A stretch of 64,000 nucleotides of DNA from Novibacillus thermophilus (GTDB lineage: Bacteria > Bacillota > Bacilli > Thermoactinomycetales > Novibacillaceae). This document shows positions 28,665 to 36,860 of this stretch, one piece after another. Made by a program: the position numbers and the translations under genes. Location: positions 2,108,001 through 2,172,000 of the forward strand of contig NZ_CP019699.1 of the NCBI RefSeq assembly GCF_002005165.1, in the 5' to 3' direction. A model generated the notes under the pieces. It searched no databases. It was not told where the DNA came from and saw only the letters and a program-made list of their open reading frames with translations. Within the stretch, counting starts at the first letter, position 1. Every line of letters starts with the position of its first letter.

Positions 28665-29741
28665 CTTATGCAAAACCTATTACAAAAACAGACAACCGAT
28701 CAACGCAGTAAAGTCTTTTAGTTTGCAGGCTCATGACGGAGAGTTCATCGCCCTGTTGGGGCCTTCTGGCTGCGGCAAATCGACCACATTGAGAATGATC
28801 GCTGGGCTGGAGGAGATTACGTCTGGCGAGATCAAAATTGGGGATCAAGTCATAAACGACGTCCCCCGAAGGACAGAGGCGTGGGTCTGGCCTTTGAAAA
28901 TTATGCCCTGTACCCTCCGTTAAACGTTTTCGACAACATTTCGTTCAACTTAAAAGCGAAAGGGATAAAGGCGGACAAAATAAAGGCCGAAGTGTTGCGC
29001 ATCGCTGAAATGCTGCAGATTGAAGATCTGTTACACGTGAAGCCTGCCAAACTCTCGGGCGGGCAGAAACAGCGGGTCAACATTGCCCGGGCAATCATAC
29101 GCCGTCCGAAAGTGTTGCTGCTCGATGAGCCGCTGTCCCACTTGGACGGGAAAATGAGGCAAAAAATGAGAACAGAGATCAAACGGTTACAAAGCGACAT
29201 TCGAGCCACGACGATTATCGTCACCCACGATCAGTCGGAAGCGTTGGCGCTGGCAGACCGGATTGCTGTTCTCCACGAAGGCGAATTACAGCAGTACGGG
29301 ACTCCTGTCGAGATATTCAACTCTCCTAAAAACGAGTTTGTGGCGAGCTTTATAGGGGAACCGGCGATGAACATCTTTACTGTAGAAACTGTCTTCTCAG
29401 AAGATCAACTGCAGTTCAAAATCGAGGGGGCTGACATTACATTTAACGTACCTGAACAACTGAGAGAGAAAGTAAAAACAGGAGGGAAATACCGTTTCGG
29501 TATTCGACCGACAGACGTGGAAGTCGTCTCAGCCTCCCAAGACTATACGTTCTCTCACGAGGTGGCGGCCTTTGAAAATCTCGGTGAAGAGTTTCGCGTC
29601 ATGCTCAGATTGAACGGAACCGTATTTAATGTGGTGACGAACGAAGAAATAGATTTTAAACGGGGAGAAACCATTTATTTAAAAATAAAAGCACATAAGA
29701 TTAACCTCTTTGATTTTAAGTCCAGGAAACGCCTGAACTAA
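28642..29741 (+). pseudogene. ABC transporter ATP-binding protein 2 (UgpC/MalK type), frameshifted
   Basis: Second importer ATPase. Walker A GPSGCGKST is in the first frame; Q-loop LAFENYALYPP, signature LSGGQKQRVNIARAI, Walker B LLLDEPLSHLDGKMR and VTHDQSEALAL are in the second. The junction should read NDVPPKDRGVGLAFENY but the CCCCC run at 28863-28867 is one C short, so the first frame ends at 28923. With one C added the product is about 366 residues, normal for the family. AGGAAAGGAGGG precedes GTG 28642, inside the end of the first ATPase gene. Like its partner it has Glu instead of Gln in the Q-loop. Confidence 0.87.
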
Positions 29742-29763
29742 ATAACTGAATGGAGGGATTGAC

Positions 29764-30858
29764 ATGGGCGTCAAAACGGAACTTCCACGCGAACTTCCCA
29801 AAAAGATGAAAGCAGTGGTCGCATACGCGCCAGGTGACTATCGGCTGGAAGAGGTGGACACGCCGAAAGCGGGGCCGGGGGAGATTGTCATCAAAGTGGA
29901 AGCGTGCGGCATTTGTGCCGGTGATTTGAAAGCGTACGATGGGGCTCCAAGTTTTTGGGGAGATGAGACTCAGCCCGCCTACATAAAGGCTCCCGTCATC
30001 CCCGGGCATGAGTTTGTCGGGCATGTCGTACAGACGGGAGAGGGGGTTGAAGGTTTTTCCTTTGGAGACCGCGTCATTTCAGAGCAAATTGTGCCGTGTT
30101 GGAAATGCCGCTTTTGTCAGCGCGGGCAGTACTGGATGTGCGAGAAGCACGACTTATACGGCTTTCAGTACAACGTCAACGGCGGAATGGCTGAGTATAT
30201 GAAATTTACGAAAGAGGCGATTAATTATCGAGTTCCTGACCACTTAACGCTGGAACAGGCGGTACTGATTGAACCGTATGCCTGTTCATTGCACGCCATA
30301 CAACGTGCCCAGATACAATTAGGGGATTTTGTCGTCTTGTCAGGTGCCGGAACGTTGGGATTGGGCATGGTCGGAGCGGCCAGAAGGTCTGGTCCCGGAA
30401 AGTTAGTTGTACTTGACCTCATCGACGAGCGGCTGAAACTGGCCCAAAAATTCGGAGCGGACGTCGTCATGAACCCGCTCAAAGTGGATGTCGTTTCAGA
30501 GATCAAAAACATGACAGACGGCTACGGGTGTGACATTTACATTGAAGCTACCGGACATCCGAAGTCAGTCGAACAAGGGCTTTCGATGATTCGCAAATTG
30601 GGGAGGTTCGTCGAGTTCAGTGTGTTTAAAGATCCGGTGACGGTTGACTGGAGCATTATAAGTGACCGGAAAGAACTGGATCTTTTAGGTTCTCACTTGG
30701 GACCGTACTGTTATCCGATCGTCATCGACGGCATCGAAAGGGGCTATTTGCCGACAGAAGGCGTCGTGACGCATCAACTGCCGTTAGATCAATTCGAACG
30801 AGGTTTCGAGTTGGTCAAGAGCGGTAAGCACTCCATTAAAGTCGTATTAATTCCGTAA
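29764..30858 (+). CDS. Zinc-dependent polyol dehydrogenase (threitol/erythritol-type)
   Basis: 364-residue medium-chain dehydrogenase. Catalytic zinc ligands are in EACGICAGDLKAYD and PGHEFVG; a structural-zinc loop CWKCRFCQRGQYWMC has all four Cys; nucleotide fold SGAGTLGLGMVGAA. The extended N-terminus before MKAVVAYAPGDY and the acidic VLIEPYACSLHA region are typical of L-threitol/erythritol dehydrogenase relatives. It should oxidise the imported polyol to a ketose. Downstream RpiB-like and DhaK/L-type genes fit an erythrulose-phosphate route. The polyol is not proven. Confidence 0.82.
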   Translation: MGVKTELPRELPKKMKAVVAYAPGDYRLEEVDTPKAGPGEIVIKVEACGICAGDLKAYDGAPSFWGDETQPAYIKAPVIPGHEFVGHVVQTGEGVEGFSFGDRVISEQIVPCWKCRFCQRGQYWMCEKHDLYGFQYNVNGGMAEYMKFTKEAINYRVPDHLTLEQAVLIEPYACSLHAIQRAQIQLGDFVVLSGAGTLGLGMVGAARRSGPGKLVVLDLIDERLKLAQKFGADVVMNPLKVDVVSEIKNMTDGYGCDIYIEATGHPKSVEQGLSMIRKLGRFVEFSVFKDPVTVDWSIISDRKELDLLGSHLGPYCYPIVIDGIERGYLPTEGVVTHQLPLDQFERGFELVKSGKHSIKVVLIP

Positions 30859-30883
30859 CATCACATGATGGCTGGTGATTTCT

Positions 30884-31360
30884 GTGGACATCGCAATCGG
30901 TTCAGACCACTTCGGCTACACGCTGAAAGAGGCAGTGAAACAGTTTCTCCTCGAACTCGGTCATAACGTTGTCGATTACGGATGCAAAGATTGTGAAGAA
31001 GTGGATTATCCAGATGTCGCGTTTCGAGTGGCGACAGATATACGGGATCAAAAGTATTCGAGAGGGATACTCATCTGTGGAACTGGCATCGGGGTGTGCA
31101 TCGCGGCCAATAAAGTTCCTGGGGTGCGCGCCGCTGTTTGCCACGACACTTATTCTGCAGAACGGGCACGCAAGAGCAACAACGCCCAAATTTTGGCGAT
31201 GGGGGCGAAAATTATCGGCGAAGAAGTGGCCAAAAAAGTTGTTAAAGAGTGGCTTGAGTCTGAGTTTTCGGGCGGTCGTTCCCTGCGTAAGGTTAAAAAA
31301 ATAGACGCGCACGAGAAGGCGTTGAACAGCACCAATCATTCAACAAATGGAGGAGTGTAA
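30884..31360 (+). CDS. RpiB/LacAB-family sugar-phosphate isomerase
   Basis: About 158 residues. N-terminal IAIGSDHFGYTLKEAVKQFL and central SRGILICGTGIGVCIAANKVPGVRAAVCHD are the RpiB signature, with active-site Cys in CGTG. Family members interconvert ribose 5-P/ribulose 5-P, galactose 6-P/tagatose 6-P, or erythrulose 4-P/erythrose 4-P. Placed between a polyol dehydrogenase and DhaK/DhaL-type kinase genes, it best fits the last role, as in mycobacterial threitol/erythritol pathways. Two GTG starts (30875, 30884) are possible; GGTGA favours 30884. A 30-residue polar tail is unusual. Confidence 0.82.
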   Translation: MDIAIGSDHFGYTLKEAVKQFLLELGHNVVDYGCKDCEEVDYPDVAFRVATDIRDQKYSRGILICGTGIGVCIAANKVPGVRAAVCHDTYSAERARKSNNAQILAMGAKIIGEEVAKKVVKEWLESEFSGGRSLRKVKKIDAHEKALNSTNHSTNGGV

Positions 31361-31367
31361 GGGCTGT

Positions 31368-32369
31368 ATGAAGAAACTCATAAACAACCCCGATCATGTC
31401 GTAGATGAGATGATTGAAGGGTTTGTCGCGGCGCATCCGCAGTACGTCCGAAAGTTGGAAAGCAACAAGCGTTCCGTCGTGAGTGTGAATTCTGGACGAA
31501 AAGGGAAAGTCGGCGTGGTGATTGGAGGGGGGTCGGGTCACAAACCGGCCTTTATCGGGTATGTCGGAAAAGGGATGGCTGACGGAGTCGCGGTCGGCAA
31601 CATATTTGCCTCTCCGCCCCCAGATCCAATATTAGAAGTTACCAAAGCGGTGGACGGAGGGAAAGGTGTCATTTATCTGTACGGCAATTATGCCGGAGAT
31701 TGCATGAACTTCGACATGGCGCAGGAACTGGCATCCCTGGAAGGAATCCGCGTCGAGACCGTGCTAGTGACAGACGATGTCGCTTCTGCCCCGAAGGGTG
31801 AGATGGAAAAGCGCCGGGGCATTGCCGGAGACTTTTTGGTCTTCAAAGCAGCAGGGGCAGCCGCAGATATGGGCCATGATCTGGATGAAGTGGTGCGTTT
31901 GGCCAAAAAGGCGAATGATCAGACGCGAACGATGGGGGTAGGGTTAACGCCGTGTTACATTCCGCAAACTGGAGAGCCGAGCTTTGAACTTGACGACAGT
32001 GAAATGGAAATCGGACTCGGAATCCACGGCGAACCTGGCGTCAAACGCGGTGAACTTCAGACGGCGGACAAAGTGGCAGACTTTCTTTTAGAGCAGATAA
32101 CAGGAGATCTGAGCCTGGTCAAAGGGGATACCGTCACGGTACTCGTCAACGGTTTAGGGTCTACTCCGTATTTAGACTTGTACATCGTGTTCAGAAGAGT
32201 TGCACACGTTTTAGCTGAAAAAGGCATATCCATTTACCGTTCCTACGTGGGAGAGTACGTCACTTCCTTGGAAATGGGCGGTTGTTCCATTACGTTGATG
32301 AAAATGGATGATGAAATGATAGAGTTGGTCGATTATCCTGCTGACTGTCCGATGTTTGTTCAAACATGA
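31368..32369 (+). CDS. dhaK: DhaK-type ketose kinase subunit
   Basis: 333-residue DhaK-domain protein. It begins MKKLINNPDHVVDEMIEGF, contains VIGGGSGHKPAFIGYVG, VLVTDDVASA and GLGIHGEPGV, in which the His at about residue 220 forms the covalent hemiaminal with the substrate ketone. It binds dihydroxyacetone or a C4 ketose such as erythrulose and passes it phosphate from the DhaL subunit encoded next. No DhaM is nearby, so phosphate probably comes from ATP bound to DhaL. ATG 31347 would add seven residues (MEECKGC); AAGGG favours 31368. Confidence 0.87.
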   Translation: MKKLINNPDHVVDEMIEGFVAAHPQYVRKLESNKRSVVSVNSGRKGKVGVVIGGGSGHKPAFIGYVGKGMADGVAVGNIFASPPPDPILEVTKAVDGGKGVIYLYGNYAGDCMNFDMAQELASLEGIRVETVLVTDDVASAPKGEMEKRRGIAGDFLVFKAAGAAADMGHDLDEVVRLAKKANDQTRTMGVGLTPCYIPQTGEPSFELDDSEMEIGLGIHGEPGVKRGELQTADKVADFLLEQITGDLSLVKGDTVTVLVNGLGSTPYLDLYIVFRRVAHVLAEKGISIYRSYVGEYVTSLEMGGCSITLMKMDDEMIELVDYPADCPMFVQT

Positions 32370-32384
32370 AGGGTGGTGGTTCGT

Positions 32385-33035
32385 GTGAATGCGGAACAGT
32401 TTAAACAACTGTTGTCGGACATCGCAGCAAACGTAGAAAAAGAAAAGGACTACTTATCCCAGTTAGACAGGGCCGTAGGCGATGGAGACCACGGTGTGAC
32501 TATGTCCATTGGGTGGCAAGCGATAAAAAAGAGATTGGCGCACGAATTGAAAGATGAGCAGGATTGCGGCAAAATATGTCAGGATACGGCCATGACGTTT
32601 CTCAATGCGGTCGGTTCCTCAGTCGGCCCCCTTTACGCTACGGCGTTGCTGAAAGGGGCCAGTCTTTTCAGCGGGAAGACATCGTTGACGAAAGAGGACA
32701 TCATTCAATTTCTCATTGCCGCAGGCAAAGGAATTCAAGAGAGGGGGAAGGCACAAGTCGGAGATAAAACGATGGTCGACACTTGGATCCCAGCCATCGA
32801 AGCTCTAGAAGAGGAAAGTCGAAGGGGAAAAACGCTGGTGGAGTGTTTGGAAGCGGCTGTTCGCAGTGGCGAGGAGGGGATGAAGTCTACCGTGGAGATG
32901 GTCTCTAAAAAGGGGCGCTCTAGTCGCCTAGGAGAACGGTCTAAGGGACATCAGGACCCAGGTGCTACGTCGAGTTACATTATACTTAAGACGTTCTTGA
33001 CATGTGTGAAAAACTTTGAGGCGACAAAGTCTTAA
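32385..33035 (+). CDS. dhaL: DhaL-type ATP-binding kinase subunit
   Basis: 216-residue all-alpha DhaL-domain protein. The Mg-ATP-binding motif DRAVGDGDHGVTM is near residue 35; GKAQVGDKTMVDTWIPA and DPGATSSYIIL complete the barrel. AGGGTGG at 32370-32376 places the start at GTG 32385 rather than 32373. Acts with DhaK 15 bases upstream to phosphorylate a short ketose. In this operon the product should be erythrulose phosphate or DHAP. Confidence 0.87.
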   Translation: MNAEQFKQLLSDIAANVEKEKDYLSQLDRAVGDGDHGVTMSIGWQAIKKRLAHELKDEQDCGKICQDTAMTFLNAVGSSVGPLYATALLKGASLFSGKTSLTKEDIIQFLIAAGKGIQERGKAQVGDKTMVDTWIPAIEALEEESRRGKTLVECLEAAVRSGEEGMKSTVEMVSKKGRSSRLGERSKGHQDPGATSSYIILKTFLTCVKNFEATKS

Positions 33036-33044
33036 AAGCGGGGG

Positions 33045-34103
33045 ATGACAGTGCATCAAAAAATGAAGGCGGCCGTCTTGTACGCACGAGGAGATGTGAG
33101 GCCCGACGTCGTGGATATCCCGCAAATCAGCGAGGACGAAGTCTTAATTAAAGTGAAGTACTGCGGCATTTGCGGGTCCGATGTGCCCCGCGCGATGATA
33201 ACTGGCGCAAGGACGTACCCTCTCATATTGGGGCATGAATTTTGCGGTGAAGCCGTGAAAGTCGGTGATTCTGTCCGCACGGTTCAGCCGGGAGATCGCG
33301 TCGTGGTAGCGCCCCTCATCCCATGTGGCAAGTGTCCGTACTGTATGGCAAGTGATTACGGGTTGTGCGAACATTACAACATTATTGGAACAGGGAGTCA
33401 CGGCGCTTTCGCTGAGTATGTGAAAGCCCCGGGTCATCACGTCCTTCCCATCGATGACGAACTCGATTTTGAAACGGCAGCCGGGGTTGAGCCCGCGACG
33501 ATCGGTTACCACGGGTTAAAAAAGGCAGGGATTCTGCCGGGAGAGACGGTTGTGATTATGGGGTGCGGGCCGATCGGCCAGTTAACGCTTCAATGGGCCA
33601 AAATTTTTGGGGCGGCCACTGTCATCGCCGTCGACATATTCGAGGAAAAGCTAGAATTGGCAAAAGCGTTGGGGGCCGACCGAACGATCAACGCAACGGA
33701 GGGCGACGTCGCAACCCGCATCCGTGAACTCACGGGTGGCGGTGCCGACGTCGTCGTAGAGACAGCCGGAAGCTCCACGACCCAGGAGCAGTCTATTCTA
33801 TCTGCCCGAAAAAAAGGGCGCGTCATCTTGGTCGGGATCTCCCATTCGAATCTTCCATTAAAGGAAGAAGCGGTCGAGCACCTTTTGCGCGGTGAAATCC
33901 ACATTCAAGGAACGTGGAACTCGTATACGGCACCTTTTCCGGGTGCGGCCTGGAAAGCGGCGTTACATTTTATGACGAAGGGAGCCCTTCAGTTTAAGCC
34001 GATCATTTCCCACAAAATTTCCGTTGAAGAAGTCGGAACGTATCTGAAGGGAATGGCGGATCGGACGCTTTATTACAATAAGGTGCTCGTTGCCTTTGGT
34101 TGA
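33045..34103 (+). CDS. Galactitol-1-phosphate dehydrogenase-like zinc dehydrogenase
   Basis: 352-residue medium-chain dehydrogenase. Zinc motifs KYCGICGSDVPRAM and LGHEFCG, structural loop CGKCPYCMASDYGLC, nucleotide motif GCGPIGQLTLQWA. The block GTWNSYTAPFPGAAW near residue 287 is a GatD feature, so it probably oxidises a polyol phosphate delivered by a PTS. It precedes a galactitol-family PTS but is separated from it by a terminator and promoter. Last gene of the polyol ABC operon. Confidence 0.83.
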   Translation: MTVHQKMKAAVLYARGDVRPDVVDIPQISEDEVLIKVKYCGICGSDVPRAMITGARTYPLILGHEFCGEAVKVGDSVRTVQPGDRVVVAPLIPCGKCPYCMASDYGLCEHYNIIGTGSHGAFAEYVKAPGHHVLPIDDELDFETAAGVEPATIGYHGLKKAGILPGETVVIMGCGPIGQLTLQWAKIFGAATVIAVDIFEEKLELAKALGADRTINATEGDVATRIRELTGGGADVVVETAGSSTTQEQSILSARKKGRVILVGISHSNLPLKEEAVEHLLRGEIHIQGTWNSYTAPFPGAAWKAALHFMTKGALQFKPIISHKISVEEVGTYLKGMADRTLYYNKVLVAFG

Positions 34104-34134
34104 GCCCCACCCTTTCGCTGCGGCAAACTCGATG

Positions 34135-34168
34135 AAGGCATGCGCACAACGCTTGCGTATGCCTTTTT
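34135..34168 (+). terminator. Rho-independent terminator after the polyol ABC operon
   Basis: AAGGCATGCGCA (34135-34146) pairs with TGCGTATGCCTT (34154-34165) with one wobble, seven-base loop, then five T. Confidence 0.92.
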
Positions 34169-34180
34169 GTTATAAACTGG

Positions 34181-34234
34181 TTGAGAAAACGCTTTACATA
34201 TTTTACAATAGTAATACTCTATTACAAATGAAAA
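34181..34234 (+). promoter_or_regulatory. Promoter and operator region of the galactitol-family PTS
   Basis: TTGAGA (34181-34186), 17 bases, TACAAT (34204-34209). GAAAACGCTTTAC (34184-34196) overlaps the spacer and resembles a CcpA cre box. Downstream of the -10, ATTACAAATGAAAA (34221-34234) is similar to the TTTACAAATGTAA element at the SorC promoter (36816), suggesting the same regulator acts at both. Confidence 0.55.
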
Positions 34235-34252
34235 GAGAGAGGAGGGGGCGGG

Positions 34253-34735
34253 CTGTCCGACTACGGTTTATTCAGGCCAGAAAACGTAAAACTAAACGTT
34301 AAATGCTGTGCGGCAGAGGATGTCATTCGGCAGCTGGGATGGGCGTTGACAGAGAACGGCGACGTTGTTGACGGTTATGCCGCCGCGTGCGAGGAGCGGG
34401 AGCAGCTCTATCCGACGGGCTTACAACTTGAGACGACGGGTGTTGCGTTGCCGCACGCCGACTCTCACTACGTCAAGCGTTCCGCCATAGCAGTCGCCAC
34501 TTTGTTAGAGCCGGTCACATTTCGCAAGATGGGCGATCCGGCGCAAGACGTATCGGTACGAGCCGTATTTATGTTGGCTCCGCAAAAAGGAGAAGAGCAG
34601 CTTTTGTTTCTGGAAGGGTTAGTCGCTTTTTTCCAACAGGGCGATCTGTTGCAAAAACTGTTCTCCCGTTCATCCGCTCACCAGGCTGCCCAATTTTTGC
34701 AGAAATACGTTTTTGGAAGGAGATCGACACAGTGA
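34253..34735 (+). CDS. gatA: PTS galactitol-family EIIA, probable CTG start
   Basis: About 160 residues with phospho-acceptor His at about residue 68 in GVALPHADSHY, preceded by REQLYPTGLQL as in GatA-type IIA proteins. The frame has no ATG, GTG or TTG before TTG 34346, yet the 31 upstream codons encode a typical IIA N-terminus (RPENVKLNVKCCAAEDVIRQLG). GGAGG at 34241-34245 lies seven bases before CTG 34253, which is therefore the best start. The preceding in-frame stop is at 34229. It receives phosphate from HPr and passes it to the IIB encoded next, with a four-base overlap. Confidence 0.82.
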   Translation: MSDYGLFRPENVKLNVKCCAAEDVIRQLGWALTENGDVVDGYAAACEEREQLYPTGLQLETTGVALPHADSHYVKRSAIAVATLLEPVTFRKMGDPAQDVSVRAVFMLAPQKGEEQLLFLEGLVAFFQQGDLLQKLFSRSSAHQAAQFLQKYVFGRRSTQ

Positions 34736-35016
34736 AAAAGAAAATTTTGGTAGTGTGTGGGACAGGTATCGCCACATCGACCGTGGCGACACAAAAGTTA
34801 AAGCAGTTTTTGGAAAACAAAGGTATTGAAGCCCAGGTTGAGCAAGCAAAAGTGATGGAAATCGGGTCCAAGGCTGAGCAATTCGACCTCATCGTTGCCA
34901 CGACACAAGTTTCCTCAGACGTCAAGACACCGGTTGTGAATGCAGTTCCGCTTCTCACCGGCGTCGGATTGGACGAGTTTTACGAAAAGGTCGAAAAGGC
35001 GTTAACTGAAAAATAA
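34732..35016 (+). CDS. gatB: PTS galactitol-family EIIB
   Basis: 94-residue cytoplasmic phosphotransfer domain. The phosphorylated Cys is residue 9 in LVVCGTGIATSTVA, the GatB P-loop. GTG start overlaps the IIA stop. It transfers phosphate to the polyol during uptake through the IIC channel encoded 12-15 bases downstream. Confidence 0.9.
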   Translation: MKKKILVVCGTGIATSTVATQKLKQFLENKGIEAQVEQAKVMEIGSKAEQFDLIVATTQVSSDVKTPVVNAVPLLTGVGLDEFYEKVEKALTEK

Positions 35017-35031
35017 ACGGGAGGGATCGTG

Positions 35032-36360
35032 ATGGGAGTCGTCCAGTATGTCGTCGATTTAGGCCCAACGGTGGTGTTGCCTATCCTCATTTGTCTGTTC
35101 GGCCTTTTACTGCGTCAAAAGTTGGGTTCGGCGATCCGCTCGGGCATAACGGTCGGGATTGGTTTTATCGGCATTAATTTGGTCATCGATTTACTCGTCG
35201 GCAATTTAGGCCCTGCAGCACAAGCGATGGTGAACAATTTAGGTGTTAATTTAAGCGTCATCGATGTCGGTTGGCCGGCCACTTCTGCGATCGCTTTCGG
35301 GTCGACGGTCGGCGCACTGGCGATTCCGATCGGTTTGGCTGTCAACGTTGGCATGTTGGTATTGGGATTGACAAAAACGTTGGACATCGATTTGTGGAAT
35401 TTTTGGCACATTGCCTTTACGGGGGCATTAGTGGCGATATTGACGGACAGCTTCTGGATGGGGATACTCACTGCCGTCGTCCACATGATGATTCTACTCA
35501 TTCTCGCTGATTTAACGGCAAAGCACGTGCAAGATTTTTACGGTTATCCGAACATTTCGTTTCCGCACGGGACGTCGGCACCATACTATCTTATCGCCTT
35601 GCCGATGAACAAACTGTTTGATGCGATTCCTGTCGTCAGGGATTGGAAAGCGAACCCCGAATCGATTCAAAAGCGGTTTGGTGTTTTGGGAGAATCGACA
35701 ATTATCGGCTTGGCACTCGGACTCGTCATCGGGGTGTTGGCCGGCTACGACGTGCAGCAAATTTTGCAGTTGGGCATCAGCACTGCTGCTGTGATGTTGC
35801 TGTTGCCGCGCATGGTTTCCGTTTTGATGGAAGGGTTGATGCCAGTGTCTGAAGCGGCAGGAGAATTCATTAAAAAGCGGTTTCCCGGCCGGGAATTTTA
35901 TATCGGGTTGGATTCAGCCATCGCAGTCGGGCATCCGTCTACGATTGCCAGTTCTCTTTTACTCGTCCCCATCGTACTCGCGTTGGCCGTCATGTTGCCC
36001 GGCAACCGGGTCCTGCCTTTTGGTGACTTGGCGACCATTCCGTTTATCGTCTGTCTCATGGTGCCCATCTTTCGCGGCAACGTTTTCCGGACCGTTGTCA
36101 CCGGTGCTGTGGCCATCGGAATCGGCTTGTACATTGCCACGTGGATTTCGCCCATGTTTACGACGGCGGCAGCCAACGCCAAGTTTGAGTTTCCAGAGAA
36201 TGCGACGACCATTTCTTCCCTCGTCGACGGTGCGAATCCAATGACTTGGATATTGTTGATGGTGTCCAAACTCGGCGCACTGGGCATGATCGTTTTTGGT
36301 ATACTGATTATAGCGTGGGCGTACTATATGAAAGTGCGGCGTGCGCAACCAGTGAAGTGA
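35032..36360 (+). CDS. gatC: PTS galactitol-family EIIC permease
   Basis: About 442-residue integral membrane protein with ten or more hydrophobic segments. GatC-type blocks include IRSGITVGIGFIGINLVIDLL, VDVGWPATSAIA-like DVGWPATSAIAFGS, and YPNISFPHGTSAPY; the last likely lines the substrate site. GGGAGGG is seven bases from ATG 35032 (GTG 35029 also possible). Substrate is a hexitol or pentitol; galactitol is not proven, because the tagatose pathway genes are absent here. Confidence 0.9.
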   Translation: MGVVQYVVDLGPTVVLPILICLFGLLLRQKLGSAIRSGITVGIGFIGINLVIDLLVGNLGPAAQAMVNNLGVNLSVIDVGWPATSAIAFGSTVGALAIPIGLAVNVGMLVLGLTKTLDIDLWNFWHIAFTGALVAILTDSFWMGILTAVVHMMILLILADLTAKHVQDFYGYPNISFPHGTSAPYYLIALPMNKLFDAIPVVRDWKANPESIQKRFGVLGESTIIGLALGLVIGVLAGYDVQQILQLGISTAAVMLLLPRMVSVLMEGLMPVSEAAGEFIKKRFPGREFYIGLDSAIAVGHPSTIASSLLLVPIVLALAVMLPGNRVLPFGDLATIPFIVCLMVPIFRGNVFRTVVTGAVAIGIGLYIATWISPMFTTAAANAKFEFPENATTISSLVDGANPMTWILLMVSKLGALGMIVFGILIIAWAYYMKVRRAQPVK

Positions 36361-36386
36361 TTTCACGCGATAAGGGAGTGACACAA

Positions 36387-36740
36387 GTGGAAATTCAAGA
36401 GATGGAAGCAGAGTTGTACTGCATCCACTGTCAGCAGGACACGATTTTCAACTTGACTTATTTTGACAACACGCTGTGGCGAGTAGAATGTGAAACTTGT
36501 GGTCACCATATGGAAATACAGGAAGACATTGTAAAAAAGTATTTCAGTCACTGGGTCGAGCGCATCCTGACAAAACCGAAGCGAATGACGAAAGAAATCG
36601 AAGCAGATTTGGCTAAATTTTTTTACACGATGCCTGTCCGCATCATGAGTAAGCCTATTCGCGTCAGAAGAGAGTGGAAATCGGTTAAACGGTACAAAAA
36701 GCACAAACAGCATGCAAATGCAAATGACGACGTACAATGA
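36387..36740 (+). CDS. Zinc-ribbon 'bh' family protein
   Basis: 117 residues. Two Cys pairs, CIHC near the N-terminus and CETCGHH about 25 residues later, form a probable zinc ribbon; the rest is basic (RVRREWKSVKRYKKHKQH). It resembles the small 'bh' proteins known in Bacilli, whose function is not established. AAGGGAG lies eight bases before GTG 36387, so the in-frame upstream region belonging to the IIC gene is excluded. It is the last gene of the PTS operon, followed by a terminator. A nucleic-acid-binding role is a guess. Confidence 0.7.
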   Translation: MEIQEMEAELYCIHCQQDTIFNLTYFDNTLWRVECETCGHHMEIQEDIVKKYFSHWVERILTKPKRMTKEIEADLAKFFYTMPVRIMSKPIRVRREWKSVKRYKKHKQHANANDDVQ

Positions 36741-36751
36741 ACCTTCATCGG

Positions 36752-36774
36752 ACCGGTCCTCTGGGCCGGTTTTT
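36752..36774 (+). terminator. Rho-independent terminator of the galactitol-family PTS operon
   Basis: ACCGGTCC (36752-36759), loop TCT, GGGCCGGT (36763-36770) with one wobble pair, then a T-run to 36774. Confidence 0.88.
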
Positions 36775-36783
36775 AATTTGTTG

Positions 36784-36812
36784 TTGACACGAAAACGGTT
36801 ACGCCCTATAAT
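36784..36812 (+). promoter_or_regulatory. Consensus sigma-A promoter with cre-like box, SorC/GutM operon
   Basis: TTGACA (36784-36789), exactly 17 bases, TATAAT (36807-36812). The spacer holds CGAAAACGGTTACG (36790-36803), which matches the cre consensus TGWAANCGNTNWCA at 12 of 14 positions. CcpA binding there would block RNA polymerase when preferred sugars are present. Confidence 0.82.
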
Positions 36813-36815
36813 TGT

Positions 36816-36848
36816 TTTACAAATGTAATTAATAATAACATATGTAAA
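36816..36848. promoter_or_regulatory. Probable SorC operator (tandem dyads)
   Basis: TTTACAAATGT (36816-36826) and ACATATGTAAA (36838-36848) form an inverted repeat with one mismatch, and each arm is itself near-palindromic. The position directly downstream of the -10 and 12 bases before the regulator start fits autoregulation. Confidence 0.6.
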
Positions 36849-36860
36849 GGTCGCGATGGC

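Noticed and set aside
34090-34302. 70-codon frame spanning the terminator and PTS promoter
   Set aside because: It runs through the hairpin and promoter and encodes an Arg/Lys-rich product without similarity.
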